A DNA stretch of 64,000 nt from Lunularia cruciata (Eukaryota; Streptophyta; Marchantiopsida; Lunulariales; Lunulariaceae): contig OX419759.1 of assembly GCA_948567375.1 (NCBI GenBank), positions 56,014,593 to 56,078,592 on the forward strand. The letters are read 5' to 3'. The position numbers were made by a program, and so were the translations under genes. Shown here one piece after another: positions 22,809 through 33,899 of the stretch. Below the pieces are notes generated by a model, which had not been told where the DNA came from, made no database searches, and saw only the letters and a program-made list of their open reading frames with translations. How positions within the stretch are numbered: position 1 is the stretch's first letter; every line of letters begins with the position of its first letter.

Positions 22809-23939
22809 TAGAAATTTGGAGGAGTATAAAGTTTACCACCGCAAGAGGAGGATTGGGGTATTGAGACATTGAAGGAGTAGGGAGGAAATGATGATGTTGT
22901 TGCTACAACTTTAGGGGTTTGGTGATTTGTAGTGCAAATGCACAAGGATTGAAGAAGCTCATCTTTTCTTTTGATTTCCATTAGAGTCATTCTCAAAGTC
23001 ATTGTATGAGTGGACCCCTTGAACCTTGAAATTGAATGAGCACTTTGACTTGGCTTACCTCAAGGAATCCTCTTGAAGCAAGAATATGAAACAAGTTGTC
23101 AAATAAACTTCAATGTGAACAAACAAATTTGGAGAATGAATAGATAAAGTTGCTTGCACAATCAAGCATATGGAAACTCAACATCTAAACTAGCTAGAAT
23201 GTATTGCCCATGAGATCCTCCACATGTTAAAATGAAGGATCTATAAACCTAGATTGACATGTTGGAGAGGAAATTCTACACAAACGAACAACTCAAGGTG
23301 TTGTTTGATAAATTGCAGAGCCAACTAACTCAAAATTATGGGAAGCACATACCAACTTTGCAAGAGAAGTGGTTGACTACTAGAAGGAACTAGTATTGCT
23401 TGTCCAACTATAAAAAGGAGAAGGTAGTTTGTCACATATGTTCATGACATGCACAATTAAGAAGAATTCACCTAGAAGTACTCCGAGTCATCATGTCATC
23501 AAGAAGATTTTTTGTCATAACCAAACCGCCAAGACCCTTTGTACTTGTACATACTCTACATATAGTTAGAAAGGATATGGTACAAAGTTCTTGTGTTAGT
23601 CCATTGACCAATAAGATAGCAATAGAAAACAAGAGGCTGAGGTGGCCATTTTGTGTGGACCATGCCTACTCAAGATAAGATCAAGATAGTATCAGTGTGG
23701 ATTAGATGTAATTAGTGGGTCTCTAGCACATTATAACCATCAAATTTTTTTCATAGCTAAGTAGGAAATGTATAAAGACTTAGACCCAATGTTCCAACAT
23801 TCATTTGGTGCATCTTTCCTTTGTAATAAAAAAATTTTATACATCAAGGCTGTTGAGTTGTGTATATGTATTAGTCTACACTTTGTATGAGTGACTACAT
23901 GCTTAATTGAGTGAGGGGAATCATTCATGTAGAAATAGT
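22809..23939. other. Unassigned region
   Basis: No open frame beyond chance, no LTR end, and no resemblance to the other repeats in the window. Composition is similar to the decayed elements around it, so an older unrecognisable insertion is likely. Confidence 0.4.
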
Positions 23940-25620
23940 GTATGCAACTCTAGGAGATCTACAAAGGTCAAGAAAAATATAGTGATAGGCTACCAAACAT
24001 CTAGAGCATCATTAAGTAACACTATCTTGTAATATTAAGCAACATGTTGATTCAAGACTCCTTTGACATAGTTATTTTTGGGAAGGGAAGAATACTACTC
24101 ACAATTGTTGTTGTCAAGGTGATAGGACTCTCAGCATTCCTACCTCCACTTTGTACACGCATTCTAAGATATTGTATGTAGTACCTCATGGTCAAGTTTA
24201 TTTTGAATGCTAACCAAACTTGTATTGCAAACAAAGTACTCCGACTATCCAAGTGACTCAACAAAACTAATCTAGAATTAGTTTTGTTAAGTGAGTAATA
24301 AAGGAACCCAAGGCTAAGTGGCCTTTGTTACAAATGAATCATCATATTCAAGAATCCTTTAGATTAAATCTATAGTGAGCATGATTATTGGGGAATTTAT
24401 TCTTGTTCTAAGTGTGTGAAAGGTGGTAGCTCTACCCTCTTTTGGACAGTGACTTTGCCCAAGAGGTTAAATAAAAAATAATAGATTGTCGTTTGTGTGA
24501 TACTTTATAAGTTGCTCCCATGTGTATATGAGTGGAAAGTGGCTAAAATTGATGATGATAAAGATGATAGATTGTCATCTTTGTGCTACTTTATCTTGGT
24601 TTTAGCCACTTTCAACTCATATACACATAGGACCAACCTATTCTTACCACATTATCATAAATTTGAATGCCACTAGGTCATTACAATTCATATAATTAGG
24701 AGATTTTTGGTAAATAAGGACCACTAAATTTCCTTTGTGAAGGAGTTGTAATAGTATAAAGGGCTTTGGCCCAACATAAATCAAGTTCATTTTTTCAATT
24801 ATCCAATTAGACAACTCTTGGCTAACAAAGCTTTTTACTCAAAAGACCTCTATGATCTTTTGTGTATGTTGTTTGCATTCTACATGGATGGATTATTTGC
24901 TTGGTTGAGTAGTAGTGAGGAATTTGAAGAAGGAACATGAGTGCTTGAGTAAAGAGAATCCTTTCTAGTTATATGAAGTGTTGGATCCTTAGGGTTCTAA
25001 ATAGTCTTTGCGATGCGGTGAGTGGCTAATGAAGGCCAAGAGCATCATAAAGTAACATGGTAACAAAAAGCTAGGCATTATGATCCATCCTTGACTCCTT
25101 GAGGATTGTGCCTTTTGGGAAGTATGCATTTGCTATGGTTATAATTATCATAATGATAGGACTTTCATGCTGAAACTACCCAAGAAGTAGGAACAACAAT
25201 TGCCATTTGAATGATGCTTGTGATGCTAATGACTTTCGGCATGTTCATGATAGTCAAGATGCTAATGAAGTCTAAATTGTTAACAAAGAGCAAGTGCTAA
25301 CAACCTTTGGCCAAGTAGCATCTTTGATGGGGAGTGAATTGCAATGCAAAGTGACCTTATTGACTATTGAACCATCACCTTCAAGAATAAATTGGAAAGG
25401 ATCCATTGTGATAGTGATTTTTTTCCCTTTTTTGTATCGTGCCACAAAGGATGATTCTATCCTCTTCTAGGAATAATTCTACACAAGAGGTTGAACAATA
25501 ATCAATAGAGAAGTAACCATTGTGATACTTTCCTTCATCTTCTAGTCATTTTCAACTCGTAGTATGAACAACCAGTTCTGATTATTCTATAGCACTTGGC
25601 ATACATTGAGTCACTTCATA
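23940..25620. repeat. Two diverged direct repeats of about 0.65-0.75 kb, roughly 1 kb apart
   Basis: The stretches at about 23.98-24.56 kb and 25.03-25.57 kb share the same words in the same order. These are AGCATCATnAAGTAACA, GACTCCTTnnnG, TTTTGGGAAG, TGATAGGACTnTCA, then nACCCTCTTnTnG, CAAGAGGTT and GTGATACTTT. They may be the LTR pair of a very old element or a local duplication. No coding sequence was recognised between or within them. Confidence 0.5.
24517..24631. repeat. Inverted repeat, 32 bp arms
   Basis: CCCATGTGTATATGAGTGG at 24517 and its continuation to 24548 pair with 24600-24631 (30 of 32 positions). The 51 bp loop repeats the sequence upstream of the left arm (ATAGATTGTC...ACTTTAT). 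A transcript would fold into a strong hairpin. Confidence 0.75.
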
Positions 25621-27700
25621 AATCTTACCTCAAGATTTTAATCTTTCTTGATAAAACTAAATCTAAAAATAACATCATAACTAAGTTTGTAGTTTAAAGT
25701 TCTGAAGGAGATAATTTAACTTGAAAGAACTAACTTAAAATGTATAATTTTTTGATAACTTAAATGTAGATAAAGACTCAAAATAGCTAGAATTAGTAAC
25801 TAAATCAATGAAAAAAACAATTTGAGCAAAGAAAGACTTACTTAAACTAATATTGAACTCTTCATCTACTTTCTTTTGTTCACAATTTTTTTGAGAGATA
25901 ATTACAAATATAGACTAGAATCAATTTAAAATGATATACTTTCTCTTTTAGAAAGAGTTCCATTCTAATAATTCTTATACTGAGTGAAAAGTTTGTTTCA
26001 TAATTTAATCTTTTTCTCAAACTCAAAATTAAAATGAACCTTGAGAAAAATTAGGTATGGAGAATATAAGTTAAAAAATAATAAAATGGCTGAAAAAAAT
26101 TTTATATATGAAGGGAGATTTTGGATATCATTAAAATTATTGGAGATAAAAGTTCTAAAATTCTTTACTAATAATTGTAAATTTCAATATCTATATCTAT
26201 CTAAATCACTTTCACAAGAAAAGGGATTTAATCCATAGAAATTCAAAGTAAATTCTTGCAGCTTGTGTTCATATGATCTTATGATCAAGCATCAAGATAT
26301 TAATATCTACATTTTCAAATTAAGATCTCTAAGTGACTTGAATTCTAAGGTCTCTTGAAGAAAAGGTAAATTTATAATAATTTTTGTATTTATTCTAGTC
26401 TCATTAAGATAATTGAACAATCATATCAATACTCAAAGTATTAAAGACTTTGTTAATTCAAGATAGAAACCATAAAGGAAACACAACGAAAAGTAACATT
26501 CAACTTGTATATTCCTTTCACTTGAGCTAGGACATAACGTTGTACTCTTACTTAACATAACTCATTCAAGGATTGAAGATTAGGAAATTACAACTTCTAC
26601 TAACTTTTTGATTCAATTGCAATTGTTCCTTGAAGCATATTATTATAATTGATTAGCAAAGAAAGAAGGAAATACTATGATTGAGATTGATAGTCAATAT
26701 CAACTTATCAAAATTATTATGAAATTAGTAAAAATTGGTCTTTCAATTAAGCTTCTTCATATAACTAAAACTAAAATTTGTCACATTTTGAAACCCAATA
26801 ACAACCGTATTCAAACTCCAGAATATTCTTCTCTTATTATCTATGTTACATTATTCAAAAACTAAAATTTATCAATATCTCTTTATTATCACTTGCAAAT
26901 TGCTAAAGATCATTCTAAAAATATTGAAACATCATGTGTAAGTATCTGGTACCAATATAACCAATCTCTCTTTTAGTGAGAAGTAGATTCTTTTTACAAA
27001 ACAATGATAATAAAATCTCAAAATAGAAACCTTGAGTGATATGAATTTGTGAATGTTGTTCTAATCTTCCAATTAGGTCTATATTGCAACAAGAACTATT
27101 TATTACATGTGCAAATTTCAAAACTTTGAGATATTCAAATATGGGACTTATTTTTGAGGATCTATTTATAAACTTCTAGAGATGCTTTTGATCTTTTGTG
27201 TAAACTAAATCGTTTTGAATTTTGTGAGATCTTATAAATAAAAATATTTAAGTTTGCGTAGTTTGTGATCAATTATGAAAGTTCTTTGAATGCTTCTTTT
27301 TTAGCAAAAAAAGATAAGTTTTGTTGTATGCATTAAAGAAAACAACAGAGTTTAGAAAATAGGTTTTAGCTCAGCATATAAAAGTTGGAATATTCACGGA
27401 GAAATTGAACTAGATAAAAATGTAACATTTATTAGAAGAAATAGGTTTTTGATGTAGAAATTATACTAAAGAAATAGTAAATTTTTATCATTCAATAGCA
27501 AAAATGAGCTAAAATAATGTTCTTATAGCAAATAGATGGATAGAATAATTATAGTCTATCTAATATAATATCTATATAATTATAGTTATAATAATTATGA
27601 TAAAATTTTGTGTTTAAGGATGGATTTGATATTTACTTCTTTGTATTGAATAATATAATGCATTTTGAAAACCTTTTTGCTTGTTATTGATACCTTTATC
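25621..27700. other. AT-rich region without recognisable genes
   Basis: About three quarters A+T by eye, with many ATTATA and AAATTT runs. Short frames exist (for example 26041-26238 and 26677-26865) but their Lys/Ile/Asn/Phe content is what AT-rich noncoding DNA yields. No LTR ends, inverted repeats or RNA genes noted. Confidence 0.5.
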
Positions 27701-29577
27701 TTTATTATTATTAATTACTTGCCATGCATGTGATAACCAACAAAGATTAATAGACGGGCACTAAACCCTAAACGTTAAAATTACGAATCTTCGTTAGAAC
27801 TGAAATATCAATATCTATCTTGGATCAGCAAATTAATGAGTGAAAATCTGAATAATTTTTTCTTTTAGATACCACATTAGATTCTTGACCCCCCTTTTAC
27901 TTGACAAGTCAAACGGTAAATATGAATAAAACTATTCAACATCAATAGCTGGTCAAAATAAAATCTCCAAGTTGAATCAATCTGCCCATAATTTCAAGTA
28001 CATTTATCTTTGTTTATTTAATGAAATTGTTATTTGCCATGTAAGGTGATTAGCGCAGAACAACGGAAAGTTGTATGATGCGTTCAGGAAGGACGAATCA
28101 TTCCTAAAAAAGAAAACGTATTCCATTTTTGTTTGTTGATATTTATGATTAGTTGCTTAAGTGTACAGCGTAAGCTTGGTATCATTTTACGTTATAGATA
28201 TTTTCAATCATCTATAAAATGAAAGAATCAAATTTATTTTTTTAATATTTGGAATTTATGTTTTATTGATGCTATCAATGTCCTTTTAGTGAAAGTCCTT
28301 TGAAATTATAGAATGTCTCAAGTTCTGCCCATCCACTTTCACTCCAAGCTTGAGGTACTCGTACTCTCTTATATTTCAGATTCTTGAGGAGCTAAATTGA
28401 TAATAAGCGAACACTATTTTTTTGGATCTAGATACACGATTCAAAGATAGATTTTTAGTTTAGATCTTCAAAGTATTAATCTGTAAGGTTTTGGTGAGCA
28501 ATAAAAATATGTAAGATTTCTTGTGACTCAAAGAATCTTCCTTTCATTAGTAATATAGAGTAAATATTAAAATTCACGGGAACTTAACAAGATGTACATT
28601 TGTTTTCTAACTGATCCATAAAATATGGTTTATCTTGTATGTGTGAGAGGTAAAAGGAGCTCATTAAATATGCCACATCCTCTTTTCTCCTCTCTTATGG
28701 TATAAATTAATGCATGCTGGTAATATTTATTTGCAATACTGGGCTCATGTAATATAGAAAATGGAATTGATATGGAATGTAATTGTCATACTATAGTATC
28801 TCCTATCATAGAGATAATATGAGAACTAAGAAATAGTGACCAAATTTGAAAAAATATCACATATTTTATGATCACTTGAACACAAAATGAATACTGTGGC
28901 TTTGACTTCCAACATTTATGGAATTGTTACAAACATTGATTGATTACCCTATATGTCAATATGACACCTTTTAAAGAAAATTTGATAGATCTGGAGATGC
29001 ATATTTGTATAGGGAAATCCTAGATCTGTTTAAGAAGTCTCTCCACAAATGTGGCTCAAATAATTAACACATAAATTTTAATTTATAAAACACCTCCTCG
29101 AACATCCCGTAAATATTATGGATCATCCATAGAACGTTGTATGATATAATTCATTTCGTAGGTGAATTGAATACCCTTACTGTTCAAACAAACTTTTATT
29201 AAGACATTAACTTGTTAGTTTGTTGTGGTGAACTTCCACGCTTGCTTTAGCTCCAACAGGTGCTTCTCAACTCCCGGTTATGACAGTTGCAGCGTATCAC
29301 TTGAATTACCATCCCGTTGCAATGGAGCTGAAACTTAACTTCAATATACTTGTATAGGCAATCATGATAAGAGAGCAAGTCGTCGCACAGCTTAACCTTG
29401 ATGTATAGTCGAGGCATTCTTGTACTTTATCAAAACAGTTATTAAGATATAATTGAAATTTAGATTGTGTGGAAATACCTCTTTCTTGACTTTAAGCGGA
29501 TAGTTAGAAATGAAACGATAAATACTACTCCACTTATATGATAGATAATGTTCCAGTACATAGTAAATGATGGGAGC
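27701..29577. other. Unassigned AT-rich region
   Basis: No coding sequence or repeat shared with the rest of the window. Base composition begins to shift toward that of the gene region downstream. I cannot identify anything in it. Confidence 0.4.
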
Positions 29578-30012
29578 TGTAAACCCACCTCACCTTTCTG
29601 CTCATCGACCTCACTTCTTTACTTCCTTTACAGTATAGGGTGTAAATAAACCAACCAAGCTATCTTCGTTGAGATTATTATGCAAGATTTTGCTATGCAT
29701 AATCCTTTAATCACGTAACCAAGAGATTGTCCATCTAGAGTAACCAAGAGATTGTCCATTCCGAACGTATCGGGCAATGCAAGCATTACAAAATTCAATG
29801 AGATGAAATCTTTCTGCCTTTGAGCGGATATTTCTACCTGCTAAGTGACGCTGTGGTACGTGCCATGAACTTGGCTGAAATATATTGTAAAAGGAATCCT
29901 GTGCCATGCAAGAACAAGGCACAACTACCAATTGCACCCAATTAGCCAATCTGATGGAAGTTTTAGAATAGGATGAGTGAGGTAGATGAGCAGAAAAAGT
30001 GAGGTTGGTTTT
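29578..30012. repeat. Imperfect inverted repeat of about 40 bp arms enclosing 0.35 kb
   Basis: The left arm AAACCCACCTCACC...CTGCTCATC near 29580-29618 is complementary to GATGAGCAGAAAAAGTGAGG...GGTT near 29970-30012, with a few mismatches. A short direct repeat, AACCAAGAGATTGTCCAT, occurs twice inside (about 29717 and 29742). It may be a small DNA transposon of the MITE kind or a folded remnant. A 110-codon minus frame (29707-30039) lies within it but matches nothing I know. Confidence 0.5.
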
Positions 30013-30055
30013 CCCGTTCCTGTGAATGATACTAACCATGATAATGAAGGTCTTT

Positions 30056-30401
30056 CAAAGTGCGGAATATAACATTCATAAAAGCAAATATTTTACGGAT
30101 TTAAAATGACTGAAGAGTGGAGTACCTTTAACATATAGATGAGAGAAAAATCCCTGTTGAGGTAAATGATCAAAGATCATTCGTTGACTTCTGCACCGAA
30201 TGAGCATAGAGATCATCACTCACTGACCGAATGATCACTGTGAGGATCATTGAGTGATATCTTTATAGATATCATAATTTTAGGGTTTTTTAGGTAATAA
30301 ATCGAATATGCCCCAAACATGGAGGATAAAAGGGAATTCATAAACATGCATAAAATGGTTAAAAAGCAGAAATGCCATGAGAAAGCGGAATTCCGCACTT
30401 T
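30056..30401. repeat. Inverted 12 bp pair and ATGATC-rich segment upstream of the gene
   Basis: CAAAGTGCGGAA at about 30056 and TTCCGCACTTTG at about 30390 are perfect complements. Between them, around 30160-30260, variants of GATCATTCG, GAATGATC and GGATCATTGAGTGAT recur in both orientations. This could be another small inverted-repeat element or a cluster of protein binding sites. The sequence alone does not decide. Confidence 0.45.
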
Positions 30402-30707
30402 GGGAAACTTAATGATAATGAATATTAGTGTTTACATTAGCTCCGATCAACCGTGAGAACCGTTGAAAACAAAGTGGCACTTGAATAACAGTTAAGTGCT
30501 CTTGGTCCAACTCAAACAAGCAATGCAATGCTTCCACATATATAATATCCATGGAGAATTTAGGAGGAGACCTGTTTAGCCGAATAAACAATAATAGATC
30601 TAATCGCACGGAGGAATTTTAGCCCAAAAAGTAACAATAGGGGGTAACACCCTACTATGTTCAAAACTTGAACGAGTCAACCGATCCAACACGAATATCA
30701 AATGTCA

Positions 30708-30768
30708 TCGATAGTAGGAATAGTAAATCGATAGTAGGAATATCAAATAGTAATCGATAGTAGGAATA
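30708..30768. repeat. Three tandem copies of an ATCGATAGTAGGAAT unit
   Basis: ATCGATAGTAGGAAT occurs three times with spacers of 4-9 bp, about 0.6 kb upstream of the TATA box at 31374. It is a short minisatellite. A regulatory role is possible but unsupported. Confidence 0.75.
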
Positions 30769-30961
30769 GTAATTTTTAGCATAACTCAAGGAGCAGCGAG
30801 TCTTTGGTAGATGTTTTAGCTGTAAGATTAGTCAAAAACTGAGGGCATGAAAATTATTTTGATCTTCGATAGTTTGTTAAGCAGCACATAGCTTTGTCCA
30901 TCTCATGTACTCAGTTATAAATTATATTTGAAGAAATAGTATCTTTATCTTCATTTTTATA

Positions 30962-31133
30962 GGCCTATCGCAAGAATCTGCTGAAGACTCGGGAAATGGG
31001 GTTCAAGGAAATTGCGTTTTTGTACGTCGGAGATCGCTTAAAAGGCGACCGCGTAGAAAACACGAAGGACGAGAAGATCCCATCAAGCTGTACAATGTAC
31101 AAAGATGAGACAAAAGACGTAAAATGGGGCTAA
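30962..31133 (+). pseudogene. Possible terminal exon relic (57 codons)
   Basis: An acceptor-like TTTTTATAG is followed by an open stretch (AYRKNLLKTREMGFKEIAF, then YVGDRLKGD) ending in TAA. The composition is more protein-like than the surrounding DNA, and it is GC-richer. No matching upstream exon is visible. About 45 bp around the GDRVENT codons reappear in a decayed form at 35359-35406, with a stop. I do not recognise the protein. It may be the last exon of a lost gene or a chance frame. Confidence 0.3.
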
Positions 31134-31373
31134 GTCGGTATGAGAAATCTGCCCTTTGGGTAGATTAGTGATGGTATTTCGCAAAACCGTCTACTGCATG
31201 CTCTTTATTTATTATTCTACACGCTTGGGCAGGCCATCCTAGAGGCAACATTGATCGTCTCAGTTGTACCTTTCCTTGTCCACAAGAGGAGGCGCTGGTG
31301 TGGCGATCCAGTCTTGAGTTGTAGGCCCGCAAACTCCGTCTGGATCGATAATACAGCAAAAAGTTCCTCTGGG

Positions 31374-31381
31374 TATATAAA
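31374..31381 (+). promoter_or_regulatory. TATA box of the gene at 31728
   Basis: TATATAAA in the context GGGTATATAAACTACC, followed within about 30 bp by a plausible start region. It lies 350 bp before the ATG, leaving a 5' untranslated region of about 320 bp. The strength of the match and its position upstream of a long open frame support it. Confidence 0.7.
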
Positions 31382-31727
31382 CTACCAGCCCTCCTATCAT
31401 ATTCAGTGCCTAGTTCATACTTGTCCGCGCGTCTGTTTGATACATAGATTTTGTTGTTTGACGAGGTCTTGGTTTTCTCATTGAGCTTTCTCGAGAATTT
31501 GCGTGTATCTCATCTTTCCTGTGTATGTATCTATCTGGGGTGAACGACTATTAGAACAAATTGTGCAAGTCCACTCATGCAGGTCTCTGAGGATCGAAAT
31601 TTTATCTTTCTGCGTGACTGCAGGTTACAATTTCAGAAAATTTCGAGTTCTATCTCGAATTGTAAACAATCTTACTAATCTGTGTTTGGCTTTAGTAGTT
31701 GGCGAGTTCCTTTTGTTTCCTGGAATC

Positions 31728-33643
31728 ATGGGTAGGCACAAGGAGGAGAGGGTGGATGTTGTCCAGATGAACACCAAATCCTTCGATCCTAAAACTGGAT
31801 TGATCGATGCTGGATCTACAGCAGAATACAAGTCGGCATACACGCAGTATAAAAAACTACATGGAGGTACTGCTCTTTGACTGTAATCCAGAACATTTCT
31901 CACGTCCTATTCCTGCCTCTCAACTTCCAGTTATCGACACCCCAAGTGCTTTAAATTGACGATGTTTCTATCTAGATGCTGTTCAATGCGTCAATGTATC
32001 TACTTTCGGTAAAGCTTACTATCGTGTGAATGGACTCATTATTCCGAATAGCAATCTGTCTTACAGATAACAACGCAAATTTGAAGCTGGTAGAATTCAT
32101 TACAACGCGTCTGCACAAGACGGTCGATGATCAGAAGAAGAAGAGAAAGAGAGACATCACAAGTGTTGCTTTGTCAACAGCAGCTGGCACCATGGTTCCA
32201 TTCTCGGGTATACCTATCATGGTTTCAGCAACCATGGTGCAGTGTGTCGGTTTTTCAGCTTCTCTGGGATTAATTCCCATTGCCAATGTGCGTTCCTTTC
32301 ACGATGCAGATACTTTAGCCAAGCAGCTCAGTGCAACTCTCACTAAGGCTTCCACGAGTGGAATGAAAGCGGCCATCGAAGCATTTGTTCTCGAAGCTTT
32401 GAAAGTAGCTGGGCTTGGAAGTTGGCTGTGGGAGGAGATATTGAAGGACATCGTGTACGAGCTTACCGCAGGCGTCGTTACCGAAGCAGCCTGGATCATC
32501 ACTCCTTTGTTCGCTGCACCGAAGTACATTTTGCACCGGAAATTGATCAAGAAGATGTACGTAAACTTGGGAGAAAAAGCAATTGTAGTCCATAAATGTT
32601 GGGTTAAAGGCCATTTGTTCGGCGTGGCGGAGGTACAATCTGGCCAAATAGCCACTGGTATTCCCGCGGCTGCTGCCATACCACAAGCTACTCAGCATGC
32701 TGGATTTCCGTCTGCATATCCAATTGGTTATCCGACTACGAGCCGGCCTCAGTATGAATCCAACGCTCCTCAATCAGCAAATGTATATCCTGTGTATTAT
32801 CAACCAGCGTTCTCGGCTTCCGGTGTATCAGAGAACCCACATGCGCAATATCCTCACCTTCATGCTCATTCCCTGTCATTCCCACTAACCCATGAACAGA
32901 GCCAGTATGCACACTACCCGGCATCATATCCTATGCCAACTGGAGAATTCAATTCTTCACATGATCCAAATCACTCACAAGCATTTCCTGGAGGCTACGC
33001 TCCTCAAATTAGTCACACTCAGTCCCAACACTTAAATCTTGCTCCCCCGGGATCTTATGATGTTCATGCTCCGAATTACTCTCCGGCACCACCGGCTGGA
33101 AACTATCCAACAAGCAAAACTTCTTCTGGCGCGAAGGGCTCACAGGCTCCACAATGTGGCTATCATCCTCAGTACGGCCAATACAGCATGACAAACAATC
33201 CTGGCGCTGAGGTTCACCCTCAACCAAATGCCCAATACCATTCTCCGCAAGGGCACCAACATACACAGTCTCAAGGGTCTTATGATATTTCTGCTTCGAA
33301 GTATGGACAGAGACCACTGCCTGGCTATAAGTATCCGCAAGGCCAGAACGTTCACATGGAGTCACAGCCCATGCTACAAGGAGCTCACGGTCCAGTGGGG
33401 GATCACTCGTCGAGTCCCAATTATTCACATGTTTATCCGCATAATCCATCTTCTGCACAATCTCAACCCGAGTCATCAGAGGTTCCAGCTCAAAGGCAAC
33501 ATTCACAGTTTCCATATCCCTACCCAGCGTATTCACAGGATCAACAATCACAGCAGTCATTTGGGCCACAATACGCAAGCTACTCTCAGGCTCCACATCA
33601 AAATCAAGGTCCTCCCAGACAGCAACAACCAGAAAGTTGCTGA
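31728..33643 (+). CDS. Unrecognised 571-residue protein: glycine/alanine-rich hydrophobic domain with Pro/Gln/Tyr/Ser-rich tail (two exons)
   Basis: The one convincing host gene. Exon 1 is 31728-31866, starting ATGGGTAGGCAC. A 200 bp GT-AG intron (31867-32066, acceptor TCTTACAG) is removed. Exon 2 runs 32067-33643, ending TGA. Splicing joins phase 1 to phase 1 and gives KKLHG-DNNANLK without a stop, totalling 1716 nt. Residues 1-60 are polar. A basic KKKRKRD near residue 70 precedes a hydrophobic, Gly/Ala-rich stretch (residues about 75-120, GTMVPFSGIPIMVSATM, GFSASLGLIPI). More amphipathic helices follow to about residue 215. From about residue 215 to the end the protein is low-complexity, with repeated YPxxY, SQ and HPQ motifs like prion-like or XYPPX tails. 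The hydrophobic part loosely recalls DUF697-type membrane-associated domains, but I would not assign it. Function is unknown; membrane association and condensate-type self-assembly are guesses. Its base composition is richer in GC than the surroundings, and no transposon sequence interrupts it. Confidence 0.85.
31867..32066 (+). other. Intron of the gene at 31728
   Basis: Donor ATGGAG|GTACTG, acceptor GTCTTACAG|ATAAC, 200 bp, splitting a Gly/Asp-boundary codon after its first base. Exon 1 read without splicing stops 4 codons later. Exon 2 read without splicing would start at an unrelated upstream codon. Both facts favour the intron. Confidence 0.8.
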
Positions 33644-33836
33644 GGTATGGAAATGGGCCAGGATAATCACGTTATGACCATGCTTCATTATTAACTCTTT
33701 CTTAAGGAACTTCAAGCAGCGGTTCCCTATCGCTATGGATTGAACTGTACCTACTTCAACTGCAGTGCCCGGTAGTAACTTTCCTAATGTCAGGATGCTT
33801 CGGAACAAATGATATAATGTGACTATTTAGTGCAGC

Positions 33837-33842
33837 AATAAA
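33837..33842 (+). terminator. AATAAA polyadenylation signal
   Basis: AATAAA in GCAGCAATAAAATGATG, 194 bp after the stop codon. A reasonable plant 3' end signal for the gene at 31728. Confidence 0.6.
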
Positions 33843-33899
33843 ATGATGTTTTCGGAGAACCACCTTACTTAGACCACAATTATTCCTAGTGATTTGGTT

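Noticed and set aside
30216-30609. Minus-strand frames of 60-66 codons upstream of the gene
   Set aside because: They are at chance length, with no start context or recognisable motif.
32315-33596. Antisense frames of 126-195 codons opposite the host gene
   Set aside because: They are shadows of the sense frame. The sense strand has the splice sites, TATA box and polyadenylation signal.
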